A stretch of 64,000 bases of DNA from Charina bottae (lineage: Eukaryota; Chordata; Lepidosauria; Squamata; Charinaidae), in NCBI GenBank assembly GCA_023362775.1, contig JALMGJ010000016.1, positions 5,011,001-5,075,000 on the forward strand, given 5' to 3'. The translations under genes were made by a program, and so were the position numbers. The notes under the pieces are model-generated. The model saw only the letters and a list, made by a program, of their open reading frames with translations, was not told the origin of the DNA and did not search any database. Of this stretch, positions 11,915 through 22,994 are shown piece after piece. The first letter of the stretch is position 1, and every line of letters begins with the position of its first letter.

Positions 11915-12267
11915 TTAAATATTTCTAAGTTTAAGTGAGAGTAGAGCAAAAGTAGCAACTTGGTAGCTAACACTTGGGAACACATCTGCAAGAAGATAAA
12001 TCAGTTTTTCAACATCAGAGCCCTTGAGTTCATCAGTCATTAATAATTTAGCCCTGATCTCGTTATAAATGGGGCGGTGGAGGACATAATGGATAACATC
12101 CTCCACTTGACCAACACCACAAGGACAGAGGTGTTGTTTGACAGGGAGCTTACGAAATCTCCCTTCGAGATATGCGGAGGGCATGGTCTGCAGGCGAAGG
12201 GATGTTAAAGCACTTCTCAGTGGCGCACTGGTTATGTTAACCAGGTACTGAGGGAGGCTTCTATGTT
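11915..12267 (-). pseudogene. LINE-X C-terminal Cys-rich segment
   Basis: Minus-strand reading resumes with SLPQYLVNITSAPLRSALTS and continues through 11915-12184. A zinc-binding-type motif HLCPCGVGQVEDVIHYVLH (CxC...H...H) is typical of the C-terminus of I/Jockey-type LINE polyproteins. It joins the residues before the L2 insertion at about 14281. The 3' UTR (11729-11914) is A/T-rich and ends in a tandem tail. Confidence 0.7.
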
Positions 12268-14280
12268 TTTTATTTATTTATTTATTTTATTTAATTAAAT
12301 TTATATAACCGCCCATCTCCCCCAACGGGGAACTCTGGGCAGTTTACAATAAAATAGATTAAAACAGGATAAAACATCAATGTACAATATATAAAATTAA
12401 TAAATAATTATAAACCCAGATGGAGATGGAATTAAACGAAGGACATTAAATTAAGGAATTAACCACCCCCATGACGAACTATCCCTTCCTCCTTCCCATG
12501 CCAGGCAGCAGAACCAGGTCTTCAGCTCTTTCCTAAAGGTCGGGAGGGAGGAGATCTGCCTCAACTCTGGGGGCAAGATGTTCCACAGTGTGGGTGCTAC
12601 CACAGAGAAGGCCCGCCTCCTAGACCCCATCCGATGACATTCTTTAATTGATGGGGTTCGTAGCAGGCCCTCTCTGAATGACCTGGTGGGGCGGGTCGAT
12701 AAAATGGGGATAAGATGGTCCTTCAGGTATTCTGGCCCCATGCCATGTAGGGCTTTAAAGGTAATAACCAACACCTTGAATTGTACCCTGAAGCAGACCG
12801 GCACCCAATGCAGCTCGCGGAGCAGAGGTGTTATGTGTGCAGATTTTGGTGCACCCAAAATTGTTCGCGCGGCCGCATTCTGCACTAGCTGAAGCTTCCG
12901 GATAGTCTTCAAGGGTAGCCCCATGTAGAGCGCATTGCAATAATCTACATGGGAGATGACGAGAGCATGAGTGACTGTTCGGAGGGTGTCGCGATCAAGG
13001 AATGGGCGCAACTGGCGCACCAACCGAAGTTGTGCGAAAGCCCTCCTAGCCACGACTGCCACCTGCTCTTCGAGCAGGAGTCGTGAGTCTAGAAGGACCC
13101 CCAAGTTGCGCACCGGTTCCGAATGGGGCAGTGCTACCCCATCAAGAACCAAAGATGATAATTTCCCAGAAGACGCTAGGCCATCAATCCACAGCCACTC
13201 GGTCTTGCTAGGGTTCAATTGTAGCCTGTTGTTCCTCATCCAGGCCCTCACAGCCCTCAGGTACTGGGACAGGGTTGTCACTGCATCACTTACTTCACCA
13301 GGGATGGAGATATACAATTGCGTATCATCTGCATACTGATGATACCTCATCCCATGGTGTCGGATGACCTCGCCCAGCGGTTTCATGTAGATGTTAAATA
13401 GGAGAGGAGAGAGAACCGAACCCTGCGGCACCCCACACAAGAGGGGCCGAGGGTCAGATCTCTCCTCTCCTATTACCACCGACTGGGATCGGCCTCGGAG
13501 GAAGGAGGTGAACCAGTGCAAAACTACGCTGCCCACCCCCAACTCCCTAAGCCGCCCCAACAGGATACCATGGTCGATGGTATCGAATGCCGCTGAGAGA
13601 TCCAAGAGAGCAAGGATGGATGCACTACCACCATCCCGCTCCCGCCAGAGATCATCCGTAAGCGCGACCAATGCAGTCTCCGTCCCATATCCCGGCCTGA
13701 AACCTGACTGAAAAGGGTCTAGATAATCCGCTTCATCCAGGGTCCTTTGAAGTTGCAACGCCACCACTTTCTCAACCACCTTTCCCAAAAAGGGGAGGTG
13801 GGAGACTGGACGAAAATTGTCCAGGATGGTAGGGTCCAGGGCTGGCTTCTTGTGGAGGGGGTGCACCATTGCCTCTTTAAAGGCAGTTGGAACCACCCCC
13901 TCCACCAAGGATGTATTAATCATGGCCTGGACCCATCCACATGTCACCTCCCTGGCTGATTTCACCAGCCAGGAAGGGCAGGGCTCTAAATCACATGTGG
14001 TGGAATTAACAATTCGAAAGATCCTGTCCACTTCCTCAGGTCCAACAGGATCAAATCGTTCCCAGATAACAGGGCAAGACCATTCTCCCGGCATCTCCCC
14101 AGACTGCATTTCACGCATGGAGTCCAACTTAGACCGAATCCGAGCGATTTTATCCTGCAGATGCTCAGCAAATTCTTCCGCACGGCCCTGCAGGTGGGTG
14201 GTCGATACCACCCTACCCAAGAGAGATCGAGTAATCTTGAACAGGGCTATCGGACGGCATTCTGCGGATGCAATAAGGGC
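12268..14280 (-). mobile_element. L2-A: 5'-truncated L2 LINE nested in LINE-X
   Basis: It contains an L2 RT and a 3' UTR ending in (TTTA)n-like repeats at 12268-12300 (minus strand AAATAAATAAA). The 3' UTR hairpin-like segment GCCCAGAGTTCCCCGTTGGGG recurs in L2-B, L2-C and L2-D. It lacks the N-terminal endonuclease. No clear TSD is visible; LINE-X sequence resumes directly on both sides. Confidence 0.85.
12451..14280 (-). pseudogene. L2-A ORF2: RT domain and C-terminus, open frame
   Basis: About 609 uninterrupted codons. RT motifs: HPLHKKPALDP and LDNFRPVSHLPFLGK, then LLDLSAAFDTIDH (catalytic Asp), CGVPQGSVLSPLLFNIY, and HQYADDTQLYIS (catalytic YADD). The L2/CR1 C-terminal phrases follow: KTIRKLQLVQNAAAR, HWVPVCFRVQFKVL and APTLWNILPPELR. 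There is no own start codon because the 5' half is missing; the upstream frame belongs to LINE-X. Preservation of the frame suggests a young copy. Confidence 0.85.
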
Positions 14281-16547
14281 GGAGAATAATTTATAATGAT
14301 AGTACCAGGATGAAAATTTGGATGATTGTACTGTAATTGCATCTTTATTGTCATCCCTTTCAAAAAGCCAATCTCTAATGTTTTCTCTATTCCAAGTTCT
14401 GAGTTCTCCCAAAGATGGTAGGGAATACATTTGTAAAATGGGTGACAAAAGTTTAGTCCACTGATTTCCAGCTGTATAATGGATAAAACAAAGTTTGGCA
14501 AGATGGGATTCTTGAAGGCTTTCTAATTCCTTATAGTGGCCCAACAATGCAAGGTGTATTCTAACAGCGATGGAAGGTAGTCCTACCTCCATCCTTAAAT
14601 AGGCAGTAGGGGTGCCCTGATTGAGGCCTAAGATCTTCCTTAAAAAGTTGTTTTGGACTATTTCCAATTGGGCAATGACCTTCGCATCCCATCCCCAAAT
14701 CTCAGACCCATACAGCATCTGGGCTATCACCTTGCCTTGGAATATTTTAAGTACAGGGGCTACCAATTGCCCTCCTTTAAAATAGAAAAATTTCAAAATG
14801 GCACCTACTGTTCGCTGAGCAGTTGCCAAAGCATTAGGTAAATGTACTTTCCACGAAAGGGACTTATGAAAGGTGATGCCCAGGTATTTAAAAGAGGGAC
14901 ATTGCTCTATTAGTTGGGCATTAATTGTCCATCTATGTTTAATATTACTTTTGCCAAAAACGACTACTTTAGTTTTATTGTAGTTTATCTTCAATTTTTC
15001 CATTTCACAATAAGCAGCTAGTCTGGCCAATAATCTTCTGAGGCCGATCTCAGTGTAGGAAATAAGAGCCATATCATCAGCGTACATTAATATTGAGATT
15101 GTCTGTCCATTGAGGGAAGGGGAGAAAAAACTTTGTGACTTCATGACCTCTACAATATCATTAATGTAGAAATTAAATAAAAAGGGAGCAAGTAGGCAGC
15201 CCTGTTTAACTCCTCTCTCCAATAAAATGGGGTCTGACAAGGACCCTTGTGGACCCGTTCTTACCCTAGCTGTAATGTTGGTATATAGTTCTATAATTAG
15301 TTTAAGAAGGTGCTTATCAATATCTGTCCTAACTAATTTCTCCCATAGTCGAGACCTGTCAATGGAATCAAAGGCAGAGGTAAGATCAATAAAAGCTATG
15401 TAGACATGTTTTGTATGCCCATTGGTATATTTCTGAATAAGGGCCTTCAGAGTAGCACAGTGATCTACTGTGCTATGTCCTTTATGGAACCCTACCTGTT
15501 CTGGATGAAACAGTTTTGTTTCTTCCTCCCAATCTTCTACTTTATTCAAGAGATGTCTGGCATAGAGCTTGGAAGAAATGTCTAGCAGACTAATTGGGCG
15601 ATAATTGGCAGGTTCTTGCCGATTACCCTTTTTGAAGATTGGGTATATTACACTTTGTTTCCAGTGGGGAGGTACAACACATGTTTTATCTATTTCTGAG
15701 AAGAGTCTAGTCAGGATGGGGACCCACCAAGAATCATTCGTCTTATATACCTCTGGAGGAATCATGTCCTCTCCAGGAGCTTTTCCAAGGGCCAAGGCTG
15801 AAATCAGCTGCTTACACTCCGATTTTGTGACAGCTGGCCACTCTGGTAATGTGTTTAATTCAATAGAAACTGTTATTGGCTCAGTATGTGAGCAGCTATA
15901 AATGGAGGAAAAATATTGGGTCCAACTTTGTGCTGAAATACATGCATGGGTCATGGTGGTGTGTGTGGAAATACCATTAGCCACCAATTCCCAAAATTTC
16001 CTCTCATTTTTTTGAATTAAGCTGAGGCCAATTTCCCTCCATTGATCTCTATAATAAGATAACTCCTTAACCTTTAATAATTCCTTATATTGGGATCGAA
16101 ATTGGATCAATAGCTGAATCAAGGAATCTGTCCTTTCCTCTCTAACTCTCCTCTGTAGTTTTCTCAAGGCTCGTCTTTTATTTCTACAATCTTGGTCATA
16201 CCATCCCTTCCTTGTATTATTCCTTCTAGGATAACAGGTAGTAGTAAGTTGGGAGCCTAGTGCACTATTAATTGAACTAAAAATACAATATATATTGGGG
16301 TTGGATTGGAGTGCGAGATGCCTTTGATTCAGCATCTGTGGGGTATTTAAAAAAGCAGTGATTTTCTGAGATTAGGGCTCCATCTGAGATGATGTTTAGC
16401 CTGGGTAATGCCATCAAAATTATAGTGCCTCTCAGGGGGTGGGGCCTTATAAGCCAAAAGGGTCAAAACCAAGGGTAGATGGTCACTCTCTGTTCTGTTG
16501 TGGACATCAAAGGAGCTAATCTGGGAAAGAAGTGCAGGAGAAACCAA
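14281..16547 (-). pseudogene. LINE-X polyprotein: endonuclease end plus intact RT (5'-truncated)
   Basis: 16347-16547 encodes the end of the endonuclease (SDHLPLVLTL). A frame break near 16340 is followed by an open frame from 16335. RT motifs in order: GKAPGEDMIPPEVYK, KGNRQEPANYRPISLLD, FIDLTSAFDSIDR (catalytic Asp), RGVKQGCLLAPFLFNFYIND and MYADDMALIS (catalytic YADD), then KINYNKTKVVVFG. The thumb follows with MLYGSEIWGWDAK. The frame is uninterrupted for about 685 codons and runs in phase into the inserted L2 at about 14280, giving one long open frame of 1,294 codons. The true C-terminus is at 11915-12267. Confidence 0.8.
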
Positions 16548-17851
16548 GATGTAATCAATGACACTGGCTCCAAATGAGCTTAGAAAAGTATAATGTTTGT
16601 AAGGATATTGGTCTATAATTTTTACAAAGTGTCATATCTTGCCCTTCTTTGGGAATTAGTATTATATTTGCTTCAGTCCATGTTTTTGGGATAGCTCGTC
16701 CAGTCATAATTGTGTTTACCATTTCTTTGAATGGTGTAATAATTTGATCCACAAAACATTTATAATAACTGGCGGTGAAACAAACTGGCCCTGGTACTTT
16801 ACCTATTTGAAGTTTTTTCATAGCTTCTACTATTTCTTGGACTGTAATAGGACTGTTAACAGTTATTTTCTAGGAAGATGATAATTTTGGAAGTTTATGT
16901 TGCAACAGATATTCATCAATCTTATCTAAAGAGATTTCTTGTTTTTCATATAGGTTATAAAAGTTAAAAAATGCTTGTTTAATTTTCTTATTATCTACTA
17001 GGTCTATATTGTTTTCTCTAACCTTGGGGATCATTTTTCTTTCTTTTTCTTTTATTATTTTATAGGGTAGCCATTTACCTGTTTTATTTGCAAATTCAAA
17101 ATTCCTTTGCTTAACATATCTCAATTTTGTTTCAATTTCTTTTAGTGTTAATAATTTTACTTGCTGTTGTAGTATGTTAATTTGATATCTAATTCTTTCA
17201 TCTGGGGGTTTTTCCTGTAATTCCTTTTCTTTAAGTTTAATTTGTTCTAAAACTATTTGTAGTTTTTGTTGCGATGCTTTTCTTAGTACTCTATTTAGAT
17301 ACATGAAATATCTCCTCATATATACTTTACTGGTGTCCTATACTGTACTAATGTCCACTTCATTGTTTAAGTTAATTTCAAAATATTCACTTAACTTTTT
17401 TTTGCAATCTTCCACTAGTTCTTCTTTTTTCAAAATTGATTCATTTAATCTCCATCTATAGCTCATAGAGCTTATTTTTAATATAATATTTACTGGGTTA
17501 TAGTCTGAAAATTTTTTAGGAATAATATTTACCTTAGAAATTTTATTTGCCAAGTTTAGTGAAACCCAAATCATGTTGATTCTAGGGAAGGATTTAAATC
17601 TGTCAGAATAGATAGTATAATCTTTTGCTGATCCATTTTTTTTTCTCCATGAATCAACCAATGTCAAATTGTTCATTAGTTCAAAAAAAGACTGGGGTAG
17701 TTTCCCTTGCTTATCTTTAATTTTTTTTGTCAGTTGTTGGTACCGTGACCCCATTCCAGTCTCCTAGCATACACCAACTACTATACGAAAAGGCTGTTAA
17801 TTTAGTTGATAATTCATTGTAAAATTTATTTTGATTATCATTAGGTGCATA

Positions 17852-18394
17852 TTTATTTATTTATTTATTATTAAATTTATATTACCGCCCATCTCCCCCA
17901 TCAGGGACCCTGGGCGGTTCACAATAGAAACAGTTAAAACATAAATGGAAAATTTACAATACAATAAATAATATAAAATCCAAATAAAATCCAATATCGA
18001 ATCGAGGTGAGCTCTCGTTGCTAGTCCCAGCTCCTGTCAACCCAACAGTTCGAAAGCTTAGCAAGTAGATAAATGGGTACCACCTTAAGTGGGAAAATTT
18101 GCTGGCGTCCTGTCGGGGGTCGCCCACCGAACGAAGATCTCATGAATGGCGGCGGAGACGACAGATCCCGAAAGCAGCAACATCCAGGATGTCAGCAGCC
18201 GGCTCTGACGCAAGGTATTGTGGGACATGTAGTCCAGTACCCACAGAGGAGTCAGTTCCCTTACCCCTTCCCTTAGCGCACAGTTTAAATGTTGTATTAT
18301 ATGAAATGTATAAAAAATGAAATACGATGTATATAAGCCGCCTAGAGTCCTCCATTAGGGAGGGGATAGGCGGGGTATAAATATGATAAACAAA

Positions 18395-18437
<43 letters not shown>

Positions 18438-19118
18438 ATATGTTACAATGGTGATCCTAGGAGGCTTCATGGGACCAGCCATCCCCAAGTGGAGCTGTTA
18501 ACATTTCCCTCCCAGGCAAGCCAGCAGAACCAGGTCTTTAGATCTTTTCAAAAGGTCAGGAGCAAGGAGACCTGCCTCAGCTCTGGGGGTAAGATATTCC
18601 AAAGGGCGGGCACAACTGCAGAGAAGGCCCGCCTCCTGGACCCCACTATATGGAACTCTTTAGTCGATGGGGTCTGCAGCAAGCCCTCTCTGACTGATTG
18701 GGTGGGACGGGTCTATGTTCTGGGGATGAGACGGTCCCTTAGGTAACCTGGCCCTATGCCATGTAGGGCTTTAAAGGTGATAACCAACACCTTGAATTGG
18801 ACCCGGAAGCAAACTTGTACCCAATGCAGCTCACGCAGCAGAGGTGTCACATGTGCTGATCTTCTGGCCCCAATAACTGTCTGCGCAGCCACATTCTGGA
18901 CCAGTTGAAGCTTCCGGATAGTCCTCAAGGGTAGCCCCATGGCACATTACAATAGTCTATATGGGAGATGACAAGGGCATGAGTGACTGTTTGGAGGGCA
19001 TCTCGGTCCAGGAATGGGTGTAACTGGTCTACAATCCGAAGTTGTGCAAAGGCCCTCCTGGCCACGGCTGACACCTGCTCTTCTAGCAGGAGTCATGAGT
19101 CCAGTAGAACCCCCAAAA
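17852..19118 (-). mobile_element. L2-C: 3' end of an L2 LINE inserted in L1-C, split by a SINE
   Basis: The 3' tail (TTTA-rich, 17852-17880) and UTR (17880-18000) are followed by a SINE at 18001-18436. L2 sequence then resumes at 18437-19118 with minus-strand residues HVTPLLRELHWVQVCFRVQF (18713-18940). It matches L2-A 3' UTR and C-terminal coding sequence. The 5' truncation point is near 19118, inside the L1-C endonuclease. Any TSD is short (TATA-like) and ambiguous. Confidence 0.82.
18001..18436 (+). mobile_element. Composite SINE (Sauria-like core, L2-like tail), 5'-truncated
   Basis: The first ~90 bp (GTGAGCTCTCGTTGCT, CCCAGCTCCTGTCAACC, CAGTTCGAAAGC) resemble the Sauria SINE core seen at 48683 and 58708. 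The centre (18100-18290) is unlike Sauria. The 3' part (CCGCCTAGAGTCC...GGCGGGGTATAAATA) and (AAAT)n tail resemble the L2 3' end. A second copy lies at 51256-51672 on the minus strand. The B-box-like GAATC at the start suggests the tRNA-related head is truncated. Confidence 0.7.
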
Positions 19119-19451
19119 ATATATAAATACTGTATATATACTTACAATTATCTTTTTGGATCCTTCTATCTCAATTTCTACTGCAATATATCTTCCATTT
19201 ACATCTGTGATTAATTGCTTCGGTTTCAAATAAGGTTTCACATATTTTACAATTCCATTTGTTTTTTTCTCATTGGCGGATATAAATTCCATTCCTAACT
19301 TTTTATTCATCAAATATTTAACATCTTTTTTTCTAATATGTGTTTCTTGTAAACATATTATGTCCTGTTTTAATTTATACAAATAATGAAATATTTTTTC
19401 CTTTTTTCTAGAGCATTATCTCCATTAATGTTCCATGTTAAACATTTTAAT

Positions 19452-19900
19452 TCATTCATTTACAAGTAGGTCCTCAAATTCTGTAGAGTTTGAAGCTGTT
19501 CCCTCTTTAGATATTTCCTTATCTTTTTTTTTTCATTTTTGTCTTTCTCTTGATCTAATTCTCTTCTATATTTCTTTAAGAAATCTTTGGCTTTTAAAAT
19601 GGAAGTAAGTTTGAATTTTTTCTGCTGAAAAGTAAAACCCACTCCTTCAAGCCTTTCCCATCTAAAAGATATTTTGTTTCTTTTTAGTATATCTGTTAAG
19701 AATGTGTACTCTTTTCTTTTTCTTAATATTATTGTAGGAATTTCTTTTAGTACTATGATATCTTCCCCTTCTATATTTATTTTTTTGTCAAAGTGGGCTT
19801 GAAGTATTAGGTCTCTGGGTTTTTTTCTTGCAAATTCAATTAAAATATCCCTTGGCTTGTGATAAATCGTAGCAATTAGGTTGTTATTAATTTCTTTTAG
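19452..19900 (-). pseudogene. L1-C ORF1, C-terminal part only
   Basis: The 19460-19642 frame contains LTSILKAKDFLKKYRREL and ends ...LL-VNE-type residues overlapping the ORF2 start. Upstream, in broken frame, are KPRDILIEF-like and LKEIPTIILRKRKEY-like residues up to about 19880. The coiled-coil N-terminus is absent. The 5' UTR follows directly, so about 0.5 kb has been deleted. Confidence 0.7.
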
Positions 19901-20197
19901 AGATGAGGAGGACAGTAGTTATGCCTTTTACTCAGGCTTCAGTAGTGGATCCTACAGTATGTTACTCGTGTTTCCCAGCTTATCTTGTTCCAAAGTTGAA
20001 AACAAAACTTCGTTCTTTTCTCCGACTTGTCAACTGTCCGGAAGCCCAGAGAGCGATTTGCCAGCAACTTCTCTTTCCCAAAGTTGTCGTTTCTTCAGAG
20101 AGTCACTCAAGTCACCCAAAAAATCCCACGCTGTGAGTTTTATCTGTGGAGCAACGCCAGAACTCAGCCTACCGCCAGCTTCTCTTCACCGGAAACC

Positions 20198-20485
20198 TTA
20201 TTATACACCACTTTTAGAGTTTTTCTGAGTACCCGCATTTCTACTGCCCACTGTTTCTTAACCCTAACAATCCCTGGTTGTCCTACCTTGATCTTTCTTT
20301 CCCACCTCCCCAGACAGACAGTAATCATCTACCAAATCTTTCAAGGTGTCAAAATTAACCTTATCACAATTAGCACTGTTTAGTGTAAGCCCTTTCACCT
20401 TTATCACCATTTCCCTGTTTGACAAAGCATACCCATATGTTTTGGTGCCTGAAGCCACAAACTTGGTGATTTGATTTGATTCAAA
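20198..20485 (-). pseudogene. Relic of a Polinton/Maverick-type protein-primed DNA polymerase B C-terminus
   Basis: Read on the minus strand, the frame covering 20264-20485 has ITKFVASGTKTYGYAL, then VIKVKGLTLN and VNFDTLKDLV. This is the arrangement of the C-terminal part of Polinton pPolB (a SGGPKxYxY-like block, KxKGxTLN, then an NF...L block). After a frameshift, KKQWAVEMRV and KTLKVVYNK continue the expected C-terminal end up to 20198. The upstream polymerase and all other Polinton genes are absent. The fragment is wedged between truncated L1-D ORF2 and the 5' end of L1-C. The assignment is by motif memory, not alignment. Confidence 0.6.
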
Positions 20486-21339
20486 TGACTCAAATTTGAT
20501 TTGAGTCTCTATCTCTTGTGTCAGTATCAATAAGAATTTAATTTTCCCTTAACTTTTTTTTACATGCATCAACTGTATCATTTTTCCGAAATATTGACTC
20601 ATTCAATCTCCATCTGAATACATTCCGTTTTCCTTTAACAGTCAACATTACTGGATTATGATCTGAGAGAGTCTTGGGTAATATTTCAACTATACTAATG
20701 TCCATCATTAAACTTTTAGATATCAAAATCATATCTATTCTGGGATATGATTTAAATCTCTGAATAATACGTATATTCTCTGGAAGTCCCATTCATAAGT
20801 CTCCAAATGTCTTGTAAATCCAACATCTCTTTTAAATCAAAAAATGTTTGTGGCAATTTTCACTGTATACACTTCACTTGTTTTTGTGAATGTCTATCCA
20901 TCTTAGGGTAGATTACCCCATTCCAATCACCCATAAGACACCAATTTTCATAGGTTTGATCCAAAAGTTTATCCATCAAATTTTTATAAAATACTCCTTT
21001 GTCCATATTCGGTGCATAAAGTCCAACAACCAGTGTTTTAGTTCCTTGTATATTAATTTCAACTGCAACATAACAACCTTCATCATCAGTTAATATCAAT
21101 TTTGGGTTTAACTTTGGTTGTATATATAAAACTACCCCTTTCATTTTTTTGTTTCCAGCCGAAATGAATTCTTCTCCAAATTGTTTTTGAATCAGATATT
21201 TAGTTCCTTTTTTACAAATATGAGTCTCTTATAAACAAATTATATCCAATCTCAATTTTTTCAAAAAATTGAAAATCTTTCTTCTTTTCTGTGGGGCGTG
21301 AAGGCCATTGATATTCCATGTCAAATATTTATAATCCAT
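20486..21339 (-). pseudogene. L1-D ORF2: endonuclease region only
   Basis: The ATG at 21339 begins a DYKYLTWNINGL-type start. 20860-21144 contains GVVLYIQPKLNPKL and WCLMGDWNGVIYPKMDRHS. 20538-20792 contains SYPRIDMILISKS, SDHNPVMLTVKG (catalytic SDH box) and FRWRLNESIF. An internal deletion then jumps to the linker residues LTQEIETQIKF. No RT follows. Compared with L1-H, the coding sequence carries stops and frameshifts. Confidence 0.8.
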
Positions 21340-21353
21340 AGATGTTTTGATAG

Positions 21354-22372
21354 TTAAAATCCCTTTTTCAAGTCCAGACCTGCAGCTCCCATCTCAGATA
21401 AGTCTTCACTCCTCTTTTTGTCTTTTGATGTCTCTCCTCCTTCTTCCAAATCTCCAGATGGCACACCCATTTCTGTCTTATATTTTTCTAAGAATGCTTT
21501 TGCTTTTAAAATGGAAGTTATTCTGAACCTCTGCCCTTTGAACGTAAAAGATACACCTTCTAATTTCTCCCATCTAAATAGGATATTGTGTTGCTTTAAT
21601 TTGTCTGTAAGGAAGGAGTAATCTCTTCTTTTCCTTAGTATTCTCAAAGGGATTTCTTTTAATACAATTACTTATTTCCCTTCTATATTTAATCTAATAT
21701 TATAATGTTTCTTCAAAATTTGCTCTTTTACAACTTTTCTCACAAAGTATATCAATATGTCTCTAGGAACTTTATTTTCTCTAGCATAACGTGAATTCAC
21801 TCTGAAAATTTTATCTATTTCCAAATCTAAGTCTTGTTCTTTTATCTCTAAAAATTTAGCCAATACAGAAATAATCCTTTCGCTTACATCTTCATTTGCT
21901 TGTTCAGGAACTGCTCTCAATCCCAAAATATGCTCCTTCTCTCTCATTGCTGCTAATGCTGTAATATCTAAATTGTGTTCAATTTCCTTGGTAGCATGTT
22001 CTGATTTAGTCTCTAATTTTTGTATCTGACCTTGCATATCTTTAAGTTCTCCTGACACAGAGTTCACAACTTCCTTAACTGTTTTTACTTCTTTTTTAAA
22101 TTCATGTTTTATCTCCTGGGTTATTTCTTTTTTCATATCTTCCATCTTCTTATCCATCTTTTTATCTAAAGATGCAATTTGTTCTTCCACCTGCTTATTT
22201 TGTTGACCCAAATTAGCCGTTGAATCCTCCACTTTCTTATTTAATGCTGCAATTGCTTCGAGGATTTTTTTCATTTCTGATAGTGGAGTTTCCATTGATG
22301 GTGCAGGTGTTGCAGTCTCTGTAGATACTCTTCTTTATCTTTGTCTCTCCTTCTCAGTGCCATAGATGCCAT
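21354..22372 (-). pseudogene. L1-D ORF1 (nearly complete, one internal stop and a 5' frameshift)
   Basis: The start by homology with L1-H is the ATG at 22372 (MASMAL). 21672-22295 encodes a long coiled coil (KKMDKKMEDMKKEITQEIK) and the RRM-type block ILGLRAVPEQAN, FRVNSRYARENKVPRDIL. A stop codon at 21672 interrupts it, where L1-H has Glu. 21354-21647 is the C-terminal domain with FRWEKLEGVSFTFKGQRF and LKAKAFLEKYK. The stop is at 21354 and ORF2 begins 14 nt further on. Confidence 0.8.
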
Positions 22373-22994
22373 AGTATGGGTAATTTTCTTGTAAGAGAAA
22401 AAAAAAGGAGGAGAGAAGGAAAAGAAGAGAGGGAAAAATAATAAAGGGAAGGGAGGCAGTAATTATTTAAAAAAGGGGGGAGACTAAAAAATTACAAAAA
22501 GTAAAAACAGTCCTTTAAAAATAATTGTCATCATAATTCATTTGTAATCCATTAGGTATATAAATCCATGTAAATTCAAAAACAAAAGATAAAGAGGCAG
22601 ATGGTAACTTTTTTCTACTGTAGTCAAAATAATAATGGAAACGATAAACAGTTCCAAGGTTTCCCACACCCACTTGTAACTCTTCAATCCAACCAAAAGT
22701 AATTGGAGAAAAAAATAATTATATAAAATATATAAAGAAAGGCTGCAGTAATCCAAATAACATCTTCACCCAAAGCACATATTAAGGAGTCAAGTTTCTA
22801 TATAAAAAAGTCCAAACAAAGCATAAAAATTTAAAAAAGGGCTTATATATATATAAAAAAAGGAAAATTCTTTCCCAGCAGTAATCACCAAAAAAGCATA
22901 AAAGGCAGGGTGTTAATTATTCCATATGTAATCAAAATCCAAAGTAAGATAATTCCAAAATAAAAATGTATTCAATTGCCAATAAGTAGAAAAC

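Larger units (their letters stand above)
11729..16598 (-). mobile_element. LINE-X: I/Vingi-like non-LTR retrotransposon, 5'-truncated, 7-bp TSD
   Basis: It has an apurinic-endonuclease C-terminus, a complete RT and a Cys-rich tail, and ends in a (TACTAT)n-like 3' tail (11729-11750 region). The TSD is GTAAGGA at 11722-11728 and 16599-16605, inside L1-C RT. An L2 (12268-14280) is nested in it. The combination of YADD-type RT, a C-terminal CPCG...HYVLHRPIY motif and a short tandem 3' tail fits the I-superfamily. Vingi is my best guess for a reptile, but clade assignment needs a phylogeny. Confidence 0.75.
10997..19459 (-). pseudogene. L1-C ORF2 (three segments, frameshifted)
   Basis: The start ATG at 19459 overlaps the ORF1 stop (19454-19452) in an ATGAATGA overlap, followed by CLTWNIN-type residues. 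Endonuclease: CLQETHIRKKDVKYL and GRYIAVEIEIEG at 19083-19382, then LTLVDSWRKKNG and MIWVSLNLANKI at 17338-17754. The linker is at 16870-17319. The RT finger at 16600-16821 has GKVPGP...YYKCF and ILIPKEGQD. The palm at 11172-11573 has FLDAEKAFDNLNW, RQGCPLSPLLF and FADDIVI. L2-C splits the endonuclease and LINE-X splits the RT. The sequence stops at the L1-B boundary, before the thumb domain. Confidence 0.82.
10997..20197 (-). mobile_element. L1-C: L1 LINE split by L1-B, LINE-X and L2-C
   Basis: The segments are RT at 10997-11728, RT N-terminus and linker plus part of the endonuclease at 16599-17851, endonuclease at 19119-19459, ORF1 C-terminal part at 19452-19900, and 5' UTR at about 19900-20197. 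The RT phrase NYRPISL on the 16.6-kb side resumes as LLNNKLFT at 11.7 kb. The duplicated GTAAGGA (11722-11728 and 16599-16605) marks the LINE-X insertion. The ORF1 N-terminus and coiled coil are missing through an internal deletion near 19900. The 3' part continues beyond L1-B and is not seen in the window. Confidence 0.85.

Noticed and set aside
12971..14296. Several plus-strand ORFs of 60-160 codons
   Set aside because: Antisense shadows of the L2-A reverse transcriptase.
18073..18355. ORFs over the composite SINE
   Set aside because: They are repeated wherever the SINE occurs and read through a non-coding repeat.
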